A stretch of 64,000 nt of DNA from Monocercomonoides exilis (Eukaryota > Preaxostyla > Oxymonadida > Polymastigidae), in assembly GCA_001643675.2 (NCBI GenBank), contig LSRY02000059.1:129001-193000 (forward strand). Reading direction: 5' to 3'. Of the stretch, positions 12,101-19,954 are shown one piece after another. The position numbers and the translations under genes are program-made. The notes below the pieces were generated by a model. The model was given only the letters and a program-made list of their open reading frames with translations. It was not told where the DNA came from and did not search any database. Position 1 is the first letter of the stretch. Each line of letters starts with the position of its first letter.

Positions 12101-15100
12101 AGACGTGTATCTCGTGTGCCCCGCCCCGCACGCTGCCCTCCACGCCATCTACTGGGAAGGCTCTGCCGCCGACACAGACCCCGCCACCACCAAGTGGGTC
12201 CACGACGACTCTGCGCCCCAGGGCGCCAACGTGTCCATCCTCTTCTACCTCTTCCCCCCCTCCGACGAGATCGTGTATGTGCAGAGCGGCACAGACCCCT
12301 TCCCGCAGTGCGGCAGCAAGGTGTATCCCTGCGCCACCATCCCCGTGGGTGTGGCTGCGCTGAGCGGCAACAGAACCATCGTCCACCTCACCAACCCAAA
12401 CACCCTCGCCAGCAGCATCGACCGCGACACACTCTCGCTCACCATCGAAGGAGAGCGCGGCGCACGCTCCCACCTCACCATCCAGCCAGGCGGGTGCTTT
12501 TCCCTCACCGCGGGAACAGCTGCAACCTCCTTCACCCTTTCCCAGCTCGTGCTCCTTCTTCCATGCTCCCCTCTCCAATCTGGCCTGTCTGTGCCTCCCC
12601 TCATCACTGCTGCCACTGGCCGCTTTTCGGTGGTCGACTGTCTGTTCGGCACGCAGGACGGAGCAGAAGACGGAGCAGAGGCATCCACATCCATGACTGT
12701 GGCGTCAGGCGAGGGAGGCACCATCCTCTTCGACTCCGTTGCCTTCTCCCACCTCGCCTTTGCGGGAGGAAGCCGGATTGCACACATGGGCAGCGGGAGT
12801 CTCACCATGGAGGGGTGCAACATCACGTCTGTCTCAGGCAGCGGAGGAGGGCTGGTTGCTGGAGGTGCGGGTGCAGCGCTGTCTCTGAAGGGGCTGAGGG
12901 TGCACACAACCCCAAGCACAGACGGGCACTTCCTCAAGGCCAGCTGCTCTGCCAAGGTGGAGATCGCAGACGGATGCGAGTTCGAGCAGTGCAGCTCGGC
13001 AGCGGGGGATGGCGGGTGTGTGTGGTGCCAGATGGATGGCGAGGGAGAATTGGGCATCCACAACTCCTCCATCAAGGCGTGCAGCGTCCCTGCCTCGAGT
13101 GGCAGAGGCGGTGGCATCTTCTTGCACCTGCTTGACCAGCCCAACAACAACAACAACAACAACAACTTCCAGCTGGCTGACCTGACCTTCTCAGCCAATG
13201 CAGCCCTGTGCGGGAGAGATGTGTTCCTGATGTGCACAGACCTGAACGAGAGCGTGAAGGCTGCGCGGTTTGTGTCTCTTGCTGGAGACGGAGCAGAGGG
13301 AGAGGCAGAGATGGAAGGCACAGACACACACAGGTTTGGCGATGTGCCGGTGGAGCTGCAGCTGTTTCTGAGGGTGCGGAAGGCTGGCGAAGTCGTTGTG
13401 TCTGACCAGGGATACGATGTGCTCGGGTGCGGGACACGCCAGCACCCTTGCTTTTCGTTCTGGAGAGGCCACGCAAATGCCGATGCATCCCTGCCCAGCA
13501 GGACAATGCTCGTCGCCAACTCCACCTTTGTGCAGGATGCCCTGGATGTCTCAGGCTTCCTGGTGCAGTCGTCCGACGACGCCTCATCCTGCACCATCTC
13601 TGTCCGCTCAGCCGTCTCTTCTTCCGCTGCCTCTCCTGCCTCCGCTGTCCTCGCCACAGCTGCAAAGACTGCCTTCCTCCGCATCCTCTTCGACCTTCCC
13701 TCTGCCTTCTCCTCTGGCCAATCTGTCTTCCTCTCCTCCTCTGCGCCTCATGGCGAGCTCTTCCTCACCAACATCACATTCTCTTCTGCCTCTGCTCGCT
13801 CCCTCAGCTATCTGCTCCTCAGTGCAGCCGGCCAGTCTGTGCACCTCGCCCGGTGTGTTGTCCAGTCTCTCGCCTTTCCCGACGCTCCGCTCCTGCTCAT
13901 GTGCACCTCCACCATCGCCCACTCCTCCTTCGCCAGCATATCTGCCCCGGCCTCTGCAGACGGAGGCGCACTCAAGGCGGTTCTCGCTGCAGAGCACACA
14001 CTCGCCACTGCCAACACCTCCTTCGCCCTCTGCTCCTGCTCCCCACACAGCGGAAGAGGTGGCGCCCTCTTCCTCGACTGCACCTCCTCACACACACCCA
14101 ACCCCTTTGTGCTTGGCCTGGCAACATCATTCACGCAGAACGCAGCGCCAGTCGGGAGGCATGTCTTCGTTGCCAGCCTCGACCTCAATGCCACCGTGAC
14201 CAACTCCGCCTTCGCCTTCGACTGCTCCCCCTTCGCCAGCGACCCAAACGCGTTTGTCGGCAGCGACACAGCCCACCCCGCCACTGATCTCTTCCGCTTC
14301 CTCCTACCGTATCAGGCCGACGCCATCTATCTGTCGGCTGCTGGATCCGACGTGAAGAGGTGCGGGAGCGAAGCCGATCCCTGCGAGAGCTTCTGGAAAG
14401 GGATGCAGCAGGTGGACAGCGCAGCAGCACACAAGACCATCTTCATCGACGGCCACACGCTCGTGCAGGACCCCTTCGACCTGTCCTCCTTCACCGTCCA
14501 GTCTGCCCCTGCCCTGTCTGAGGGCAGCCCTCGCCCGGCACTCAACGCCCGCAGCACCACAGACACCCGCGCTGCCCCGCTGTTCACAAACACCAGGCAG
14601 CTCCGCCTCGACTCCATCGCCATCTGCACCTCTGCCTCCTTCGCAAACGCGCTGCAGGCGGTGATCCTGAGCGAGGGCGGAGACCTCGTGCTCACCCGCT
14701 GCGCCTTCTGCTCCAACGCAACCTCCCACCAGCCAGGCGACTATTCCTTTGTGGTGTGCCGGGGCGGCACTGCCACAGCCGACAACCTCGAGATGAGCGA
14801 TGTGTGTGTGGTGCTGCCCGTGTTCCGGCTGGAAGGGAGCTGCGGATGCCTCGTGGCTGGCGCAGCAGTGCGCTCCGCGAGGATCGCCTCGGGGTGTGTG
14901 TTCTGCTTTGCCAGCGGCTCGGCCGCAAGGACGAACGGAGAGGCGCGCTTTGTCTGCACAAACTCCACCTTCGACACAGTCACACGGGAAGACGACGGGC
15001 CCTGCTGCGTGTCGGCCGAGCCGGGCAGTGCTGTTGCGGCCGAGATGAACAGCACAGTGCTCGAGTCGTGCAGGGCTGGCACGTCGGAGTGGGGCGGGGC

Positions 15101-18100
15101 GTGGCTGTGCTGGCTGAGCGGCGAGGGGCACATGCGGATGTCCCAGTGCCGCGTCGTGCAGTGTGCCTGCTCCACCCGCACCGGCAGAGGCGGCGGCGTG
15201 TGCCTCGCCTCCGACCTCTTCGGCTCCCTCGACTTCCTCTTCGCAAAGTGCGCCTTCGACGCCAACACCGCCTGGCGCGGCAGAGACATCTTCGTCCAGT
15301 GCCGCAACATCCCCTCCCAGATCAACGACACCCAGTTCCGCTTCGACCTCCAGCCCGACAAATACAACCCCGTCAACGCCATCTTCGGCGCCGACTCCCT
15401 CGCCCCCGACCCCATCGACCTCATGGACTTCATCACCGTGCTCCAGCTCAGCACCGTTGTCGTGGCCTCCGCGCAGCCCAGCCCCGGCGAAGACTCCCGC
15501 CAGTGCGGCACCCCAAAGCTGCCCTGCCGCACAGTGGGGTGCGCCCTGGCCCATGTGTACGGCGACCTCTTCCGCATGCTCGCTGTCGACGGCCAGGGCG
15601 TGGTGAACGGAGAGGCTGTGCTGGAGGAGCTGAGTGTGTGTGCGCTCGACAGGCTGAGTGCAGACATCCTGTTCGAGGGCGAGCTGGTGCAGACACGCGA
15701 CTGCCTCATCGAGGCTGTCTCTGCTGTGGCCATCGAGTGCATCTCCTTCATCCTCCCGCCCTCGCCTCCCATCACCCACCCGGCCCTGCTCCACATCCGC
15801 ACAGGCACACTCACCCTCACCAGATGCAATGTCGGTGCGCCTGCCCAGACACCCCCTCCCCGCATCCACACCTTCCTCTCAGTGGAGTCGGCTGCTTGCA
15901 CACTCCGCCAGGTGGCTGTGTGCAACCTCGCCTGCCATGCAATCGCTGCAGCTGCTGGCGGATCCCTCGTTCTGCACGAGGTCTGTGCTGCTGATGTTGT
16001 GTGCCAGAGCTGCGCCATTGCTGCCGACAGCGCAGAAGTCACCATCGCCTCCTCCCGCTTCACACAGATGATGGCTGACTCTCCCAACACATCCTCTGCT
16101 CATGCTGCTGGTGCTGCTGCCCTGTGCCTCTCCCGCTGCAACAGCCTCTGCGTGGCCAACTGCACCTTCGCTGGCTGCTCCAGCCCCTCTCCAACAGGCA
16201 TGTCTGTGCGTGTGCTGGACTCCGCAAACGCAGCAATCGACTGCTGCCTGTTCGACGGGCTCAGCCACGCCACACACAGACTCCCCCCAGGCAACACCTT
16301 TCACGAGGTGTGCAGCTGGAACGGATCGATGCTGCACCTGCAGCGCGGCTCAGCTGCCGTGAAGGACACAGCTTTCGCCAACAGCCCAGCTGGCGCACTC
16401 TCCTTGAGCAACGGAAGTGCGACTGTCGCCAAGTGCGAGTTCATGAGCAACAACCCATCCATCGAGGGCTATCCATCGCTGAGAAGAAACATCATCTGCT
16501 CTGATTCAGGATCACTGGATGTGATGAGTCTGAAAGGAGGTGATGGATTGAAGGATGGTTCATCATTGTGGATGTTGAATGATGGATGTGCATTTGATGG
16601 GATTGTTTCTGAGAGAGATTCATCATTCTTCATTCCTGTGTTGGAGAGTGTGGAAACAAAAGAAGAGGCAAATAGAATGAAGCTGACATTCAAAGGAATG
16701 CTTCTTGTTCCATGCAATCTGTCATTCTCAGTTGTGAAGAGGAAGGGAGATGAGAAAGAGATTGAACATTATGATTTTGATTCAAATGGATTCTTGTCAG
16801 AAAGAGAAGCAGAAGGAAGTGTGGCAAAAGATCTCATCAGTGGTTGTGGAAGTGAAATAGAAGTGAGTGTTTCAATTTTGTTTGGGAATTCAAATGCTCC
16901 TTCATTGACACAGCCATTCATTTTGAAGAATGCAAGTGAAGCAAAGGGAACTGGAAATGAAAGGATTGTTGAAGGTGGAAACAAAGAAATGTCCATATGG
17001 CCTTTAATAGTAATTATTGTGTGCATTGTTTGTGTAATACTGCTTGTAGTCATTGTTGTTTTGACTGTCCGATGGAAAAAGCAAAAGAGAAGAACAGAAG
17101 AATTGGAGGTGATTGTGGAAGACACAGTGAAGAAGGATCCAAAGGCGTTTGAGATGGTGACGATGGAGATGTCGCCTGAGGATCAGTGGCGAAGAGCTGA
17201 GAGGGAGGCTGAGAAGAAAAATGAAGAGAGGATAAAGAAGAGAGTGTATGAAAAAAGCTTGGGACACTCAGAGTCATCGGAGCATTTATTGAGTGAGAGT
17301 GGATCGACTGAATACATTCTGGGGAGAGACTCAGACAAGATTCCTCAATGGATGCTGGAGAAGGAAGAAGATGATGAAGAAACAAGAAAGCGAACACCCT
17401 CACCATCCGTTTCATCCACTTCAACCACAGGCACTTCAGACACAGATTCAACATTTGTTCGAGGGGAGGATCTGTGCCCCACTACTTCATCGATGTCAAA
17501 TCTTGTCGATGCAATGGCATGCTCATCCCCACATGAGAAATTGATTGTGGACTTGAGGGATTCTCTGTTCATGTTGCTTCATGGAAAGAATAAGACAAAG
17601 GAGATGGCAATAGGAACTCTGAAGGAGAGGGAGCAGACAGCTGCTCAGATTCTGTTTTGGGTGGCTAATCTTTCGCTCCATTCATTTGATGAAATGGACA
17701 ACCCTCTCTCATCTCTTTCCAATCTGAGTCCCCACCTTGTGCTATTCTCCGAGCACATGGTGATCTGCATTGTGATGCATTCTGACTTGTTGTCAGATGA
17801 TGATTCAGACTCGTCTTCCATCTCTTCGTCAACTGTTGTGACTTCAACCAGTAATGATGACAACGACTCACTACCTTCATCTGCCTTTGAAGATGAAGAT
17901 AGTTTCAAAAAAGAGTGTCTGAGGTGGAAGGCGCCAGAGCTGCTGATCAACAAGAAGATGGGCGCAACAAAGGAGTCGGTGGCATTCTCGGTCGGGATGA
18001 TGCTGTGGGAGTGCCTGACGCTCCAGATCCCGTTTGGTGATTATGAGGCAGAAATCGCTGGAGAAAAAATCAAAAATGGAGAGAGGCCGCCCATGCAGCC

Positions 18101-18329
18101 CATCGGCTCGTCTGCCTTCTCTGAGCTTGTCAAGGCCTGCCTGTCGGTGAACCCCGCCGACAGACAGACCCTCACCAGTCTCAAGCGCCTGCTCATCCAG
18201 CACTTCCCGCCTGGCGCTGCCATCCTCACCCTCTCCGATGCAGTCGACTACACCTGCTGCTCCGACAGACAGCAGCAACTCTCTGGCTCAGCCTCGTGCA
18301 GCTCCATCTCGGCCACTTTCATCTCGTAG
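6189..18329 (+). CDS. Giant beta-helix surface receptor with pseudokinase tail, copy A (4046 aa)
   Basis: One uninterrupted frame. I start at the ATG at 6189 because it opens a good signal peptide (MPYCCVKTILLFFSAFATIS); the nine open codons before it lack ATG. The ectodomain (to about residue 3595) is built of right-handed parallel beta-helix (pectin-lyase-fold) repeats with many 'GGG(I/V)(W/F)' turns and N-glycosylation sequons. Eight CGxxxxPC motifs near residues 534, 875, 1285, 1649, 2040, 2414, 2725 and 3106 mark repeat domains of about 310-410 aa. One transmembrane helix ('LIVIIVCIVCVILLVVIVVL', about 3603-3625) precedes a basic/charged juxtamembrane segment. The tail (about 3779-4030) is kinase C-lobe-like with 'RWKAPELL' and 'SVGMMLWECLTLQIPF', but has no glycine loop, catalytic HRD Asp or DFG, hence a pseudokinase. 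It is likely a surface adhesin/receptor; the ligand is unknown. Confidence 0.9.
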   Translation: MPYCCVKTILLFFSAFATISTHVSTHTNEDSECENHKTVEFDLIGDSQIANSIMHAFPCSHPSYSHFQPNTKHTVAAEFVMVNSSAELKWLSIVQVSGKRGVVCTDSSSVRVVECALKLDRSSTKSMFYASRAALVLTNITLSFPFAHSAAQPLISSHPLTHTVQHNSGRVAVESSLIASVCIGAEPFLSPIHVPAIHLASTVFINVTQPHASCADAKRDGGMTEEQHTLIDSCLMDRVENGYDGGIVWGMSVCKGSFTAWNSSFCRSTRTACQRIEHSGSATTDVNECAFHNNEGSQYGGAIYHQSTGTCSIQNSEFDDCQAKTAGGACNIIYSSKVTVGTCVFSNCSANEWAGTLRLSFINQLNVNQCNTTNSAAHWAGGTVEATEIRNGSSFSNNIITSGKVITPDNNETGGGIWCSNTFGMVFSECLFRSCSSENSVGGAMSFSTREYSYLITKLSFCFFDGNQASSTGADIYASQEWSTVLVESNIVECRTSTTAPNRLFVAGSDRSHLMNRLLSQAFVSKHNGSDTPLCGITLFPCSTLGFSLTLINRSAHPVSITFAPGTYPEAEAAVDSLVLQVAGHKSSTTILPKATTRSFVSLTSGQLTFVSFTVVHGSPSAQPASHPLFSVSSTAAAWIKNCLITADTAQNNVFGAPLITMDGGALAVENCEINTITLSEAPLIRAAVTAELALTNITISAVQRGVGSGAGAECDIEDGGAVEMNNVSLSGCTCSKGDGGGVWARLRSGGRLQMGAVSAVSFEGCTAPNGQEAKGKGGGVFVSAEGGGCAMVLKEMGFSGCAAWKGNNVFVEAPVLRVVVSTSSMGFSRSGMSDEDLMGFEDGHREDPLPLAPFLKVFSPPAFVGGAKGRDFSACGFAEHPCVSIGKAAGLWFSGSKRSIILHTGFVWREEIELGGNEWSIQCEEKGDEVGVAPSAPPSHPALITTTRPAQLINVVFALPQTLSQSTTHLLCCKGATLTLTSCGIKTAGGVHSVAFVPLAVTDGKIEATNLVCSAMALAGQPLMSVAGAGAEGDIGKLSVESVSTTAECGLLEVANGGSLRVWNSTVSSPTAPLACPLLSSASAKAILLQNSTFANFDRASRNGGCIECTLADGSSLAVAGCTLSECCSRGANGGGIWVEMKSGSHFSVEGSTDADAGGDDGDGRVAGFDTCSALKSAEGEHGCGGGVYVDAEEGATDFVVGDVVFASCTAEKGSSLFVCGYDLLALINEHSLGAHREEADLAKLAGFERCATDSSFCIPLVVYLWTNFTADGFVDGAGGGDFSRCGFSEAPCRTVDHIVSTRFAPLPQRPSTITIASGSTITKALNLLPAAAPAAPQPLPSLTMQGAAQAARLSVFDLAPAEQDAFLASAITLTLHSLALCIPAALRQPRAFFCSSSRALCISACSFELREGSMLAYSLILVEEGSFSASQLAIGTDSSATAVSCLPPLVVIRSSGSVSLAGCSVAGVSHSQGNGSWAAAECQGPSARLCIANSTVCGCSAAASDGAGGGLLCSAAGGATVEISNTSFTLCSVSSEGTLAKGVGGGVFLDCAGAASGFQLSNTSFDQCSAWKGKNLFVCADSLSQLVTRTSMNFTFAIGVDEAPDLDELSGIDRASASLVLPLVLLLRSFARPCVVGGEDGVDASLCGYPDYPCQTIPYAASSRFGQSLAALRLQPPFSFRDTLCLCSQPLAVDSAAAGTQIDIRADGEGEGEALVETGIEVGLSGMCFGLPSSFAPRPRAALFWCSAATLTFTACTTAAPPSPLQYSFAVASSGTVLLCQFAMHSTAFAASPAFLLEGSSAAGSFVELHLRSTTTNAPNGLIRAASGASLRVENSTIADATMDSSEVICSPLTTTLALKNTSFANITRLRGSGGLVVGAVSGGRKFSFANCTMERCSCIESGSTRGGGVVAEVKKGGEWVFEKSTASECTVDGLAGCGGGLFLRFAVADVRYSMKGIAFAANDAWLGKDVYLVCPAPHAALHAIYWEGSAADTDPATTKWVHDDSAPQGANVSILFYLFPPSDEIVYVQSGTDPFPQCGSKVYPCATIPVGVAALSGNRTIVHLTNPNTLASSIDRDTLSLTIEGERGARSHLTIQPGGCFSLTAGTAATSFTLSQLVLLLPCSPLQSGLSVPPLITAATGRFSVVDCLFGTQDGAEDGAEASTSMTVASGEGGTILFDSVAFSHLAFAGGSRIAHMGSGSLTMEGCNITSVSGSGGGLVAGGAGAALSLKGLRVHTTPSTDGHFLKASCSAKVEIADGCEFEQCSSAAGDGGCVWCQMDGEGELGIHNSSIKACSVPASSGRGGGIFLHLLDQPNNNNNNNNFQLADLTFSANAALCGRDVFLMCTDLNESVKAARFVSLAGDGAEGEAEMEGTDTHRFGDVPVELQLFLRVRKAGEVVVSDQGYDVLGCGTRQHPCFSFWRGHANADASLPSRTMLVANSTFVQDALDVSGFLVQSSDDASSCTISVRSAVSSSAASPASAVLATAAKTAFLRILFDLPSAFSSGQSVFLSSSAPHGELFLTNITFSSASARSLSYLLLSAAGQSVHLARCVVQSLAFPDAPLLLMCTSTIAHSSFASISAPASADGGALKAVLAAEHTLATANTSFALCSCSPHSGRGGALFLDCTSSHTPNPFVLGLATSFTQNAAPVGRHVFVASLDLNATVTNSAFAFDCSPFASDPNAFVGSDTAHPATDLFRFLLPYQADAIYLSAAGSDVKRCGSEADPCESFWKGMQQVDSAAAHKTIFIDGHTLVQDPFDLSSFTVQSAPALSEGSPRPALNARSTTDTRAAPLFTNTRQLRLDSIAICTSASFANALQAVILSEGGDLVLTRCAFCSNATSHQPGDYSFVVCRGGTATADNLEMSDVCVVLPVFRLEGSCGCLVAGAAVRSARIASGCVFCFASGSAARTNGEARFVCTNSTFDTVTREDDGPCCVSAEPGSAVAAEMNSTVLESCRAGTSEWGGAWLCWLSGEGHMRMSQCRVVQCACSTRTGRGGGVCLASDLFGSLDFLFAKCAFDANTAWRGRDIFVQCRNIPSQINDTQFRFDLQPDKYNPVNAIFGADSLAPDPIDLMDFITVLQLSTVVVASAQPSPGEDSRQCGTPKLPCRTVGCALAHVYGDLFRMLAVDGQGVVNGEAVLEELSVCALDRLSADILFEGELVQTRDCLIEAVSAVAIECISFILPPSPPITHPALLHIRTGTLTLTRCNVGAPAQTPPPRIHTFLSVESAACTLRQVAVCNLACHAIAAAAGGSLVLHEVCAADVVCQSCAIAADSAEVTIASSRFTQMMADSPNTSSAHAAGAAALCLSRCNSLCVANCTFAGCSSPSPTGMSVRVLDSANAAIDCCLFDGLSHATHRLPPGNTFHEVCSWNGSMLHLQRGSAAVKDTAFANSPAGALSLSNGSATVAKCEFMSNNPSIEGYPSLRRNIICSDSGSLDVMSLKGGDGLKDGSSLWMLNDGCAFDGIVSERDSSFFIPVLESVETKEEANRMKLTFKGMLLVPCNLSFSVVKRKGDEKEIEHYDFDSNGFLSEREAEGSVAKDLISGCGSEIEVSVSILFGNSNAPSLTQPFILKNASEAKGTGNERIVEGGNKEMSIWPLIVIIVCIVCVILLVVIVVLTVRWKKQKRRTEELEVIVEDTVKKDPKAFEMVTMEMSPEDQWRRAEREAEKKNEERIKKRVYEKSLGHSESSEHLLSESGSTEYILGRDSDKIPQWMLEKEEDDEETRKRTPSPSVSSTSTTGTSDTDSTFVRGEDLCPTTSSMSNLVDAMACSSPHEKLIVDLRDSLFMLLHGKNKTKEMAIGTLKEREQTAAQILFWVANLSLHSFDEMDNPLSSLSNLSPHLVLFSEHMVICIVMHSDLLSDDDSDSSSISSSTVVTSTSNDDNDSLPSSAFEDEDSFKKECLRWKAPELLINKKMGATKESVAFSVGMMLWECLTLQIPFGDYEAEIAGEKIKNGERPPMQPIGSSAFSELVKACLSVNPADRQTLTSLKRLLIQHFPPGAAILTLSDAVDYTCCSDRQQQLSGSASCSSISATFIS
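13142..13166 (+). repeat. AAC trinucleotide repeat coding for poly-Asn, length-variable between arms
   Basis: Eight Asn codons here, against six in the equivalent place of the paralogue (around 43560-43578 on the other strand). It lies in a loop of the beta-helix ectodomain and is a clear length polymorphism between the two copies. Confidence 0.9.
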
Positions 18330-18851
18330 AACACTGTTTTCCTCCTTCCCCCCCGATATCTTGTTCATCGGCGTGCAGGATTCGCTTCAACAAGGTGGAT
18401 GAGTGTTGTTGAATTCAGGGAAACAAATGATGAATTGGAACGAAACACCCAATTTGTTCCTTCCAAATACCATTTATGATTCTTGTTCTTTATTTTCCTT
18501 TTTGTTCTATCTTTTTGTTTGTTTGTTTGTGTTGTTGTTGTTGCACAAAATGCATCAGTGTTTGTGCATCTTTTTCTGTTTGTTCGCTTCTATCCCCACC
18601 GTTTTTGTTTTTGTGACACTTCACCTTTGCCATTTTCTGCTCTTCCCCATGATGCTCATCTTCTTTTGTGTTTGTCTTGTTTTTTTGTGTTTTTTCGAAT
18701 CCAAAAAATGAAGTGATTGTTGAAAACAGATAAACTCAATTCTTTGAACTTAAAAATGTCACATACCAGCAGCCATGCAGAGCTGCCCTCTTCGTCGTTC
18801 CACCTGAGAGAAAGAGGAAGAGACAAAACAAAATAATCTCAATTCCCCAGA

Positions 18852-19316
18852 TTCATTCCCATTCGCTTTCCAAACAATTCCGAGCTGAAGGAAGAGCTGG
18901 ATGTGGTTGCTTCTGTGGAGCTGACGGAATTGGCTGGTGGGCTGGTGCCTGTGCCTCGCTGTCACTGGGCAGAAAATGTGTGAGTTGTTGTTGAAGGCGA
19001 GAAAGCACAATGGATGAAGACTCAAATTCCATCTCATCTCAAATGCCCAAGCCAGTTAAATTGGCTCTTTCTCATCGCTGTGAGCCGGAATCTGTCGCAT
19101 CCCAACGGTTTGAGACTCTCACTTCTCAGCAGTGCTCATTCACGTTCCTTCCTCAAATTGGCGCATTTCCTCCAGCTTTGCCAAACAACAAACATAAACC
19201 TTCACATCAACAAACAAAACACACACTTTGTCAAAAAGCTCGTCCAGCTTGGCCTCAACAAGAAATCTTGTTTTTGCATTTTTCAAAGCAAGCTGCTCTC
19301 GGACATTTGCTTTTAA
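18852..19316 (+). pseudogene. Coding-like remnant in the 3' flank of arm A
   Basis: After a T-rich 3' UTR-like stretch (18330-18780), one frame reads 'ELKEELDVVASVELTELAGG' and continues to 'HFVKKLVQLGLNKKSCF', broken by a TGA near 18981. The same frame in arm B is open there but has a TGA about 30 bases further on. On the opposite strand 'KTRFLVEAKLDELFDK' (about 19320-19160) also looks coding and begins after an AAAG acceptor-like site. I cannot tell which strand carried the original gene and recognise no family. It is best treated as a degenerate gene end swept up in the duplication. Confidence 0.35.
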
Positions 19317-19330
19317 TGATGTAATAATAA

Positions 19331-19954
19331 GGATTATAGAGTTTTATATTGAAAAAAAAATGCATTTCCCGTTTAGAATACCTTTTACACAAGAAACCAA
19401 AATTTCTGTTTGCTCAATAATGCATATTACTATATTCGCTATACAAGATATGATTTCTTGAATCATTGACAACTTGTCAGATCTTACAATTCGTCTGAAA
19501 AAGATTTTTAAATATTGCTTAAATATTCAATGCAGATACTTCACCCATGTTTGCAATCCGAACATTTCTTTCGTACATAAATTCAAAAGATGATATTCAA
19601 CAGATATTAATTGCCACATCAACGCTGTACAATGAAAAATTATTGGAACAATAAATTCTTCAACACTTCATTAAATTTCAAGAAATTGAGCAAATAACTA
19701 TAAATTCACACGAGAAAAAGGGTCGTTTTGTGCATTCTACTATGCATTTTGCGCAATCAAATGTATCATTTAGAGTAATTGAATCATCTAAATGATTTTC
19801 ATCCATTCTCTTCTCGACAATCTTTACTGAAAATACGAAAGATTACACATTTAGAACATTTGTGTAAAACAAACATTTATCATAAAAAGAAAAAATATGT
19901 TTTCTAAAAGAGTGAATTGTCTCAACAATCATTTGATCTAACCCAACTTTAAAT
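19331..19954. other. AT-rich spacer between arm A and the EDRF1-like gene
   Basis: Unique AT-rich DNA with no ORF of note. The inner end of the inverted duplication lies at its left edge; the right end would contain the promoter of the EDRF1-like gene. Confidence 0.5.

Larger units (their letters stand above)
6065..19330. repeat. Arm A of a ~13.2-kb inverted segmental duplication
   Basis: This block reappears in reverse orientation at about 37415-50650. It covers the 5' flank, the whole giant gene and about 1 kb of 3' flank. The inner edge is near 19328, where 'TTTGCTTTTAATGATGTAATAA' aligns with 'TTTGCTTTCAAAGATGAAATAA' before similarity stops; the outer edge is near 6065. Differences are scattered substitutions plus small indels (for example AAC repeat number), so the arms are real, diverged copies rather than one locus assembled twice. 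Confidence 0.93.

Noticed and set aside
7889-16090. Many long antisense and alternative-frame ORFs (up to 642 codons) inside giant gene A, and the same in gene B (up to 580 codons)
   Set aside because: They lie wholly within the beta-helix frame, occur only in its GC-rich part, have Arg/Pro/Ser-biased low-complexity composition and no recognisable domain. GC-rich codons on the sense strand leave few stops in the other frames.
5283-19330. MITE as the agent that created the inverted duplication
   Set aside because: The element lies outside arm A and no copy is found at the edges of arm B or at the inner breakpoints.
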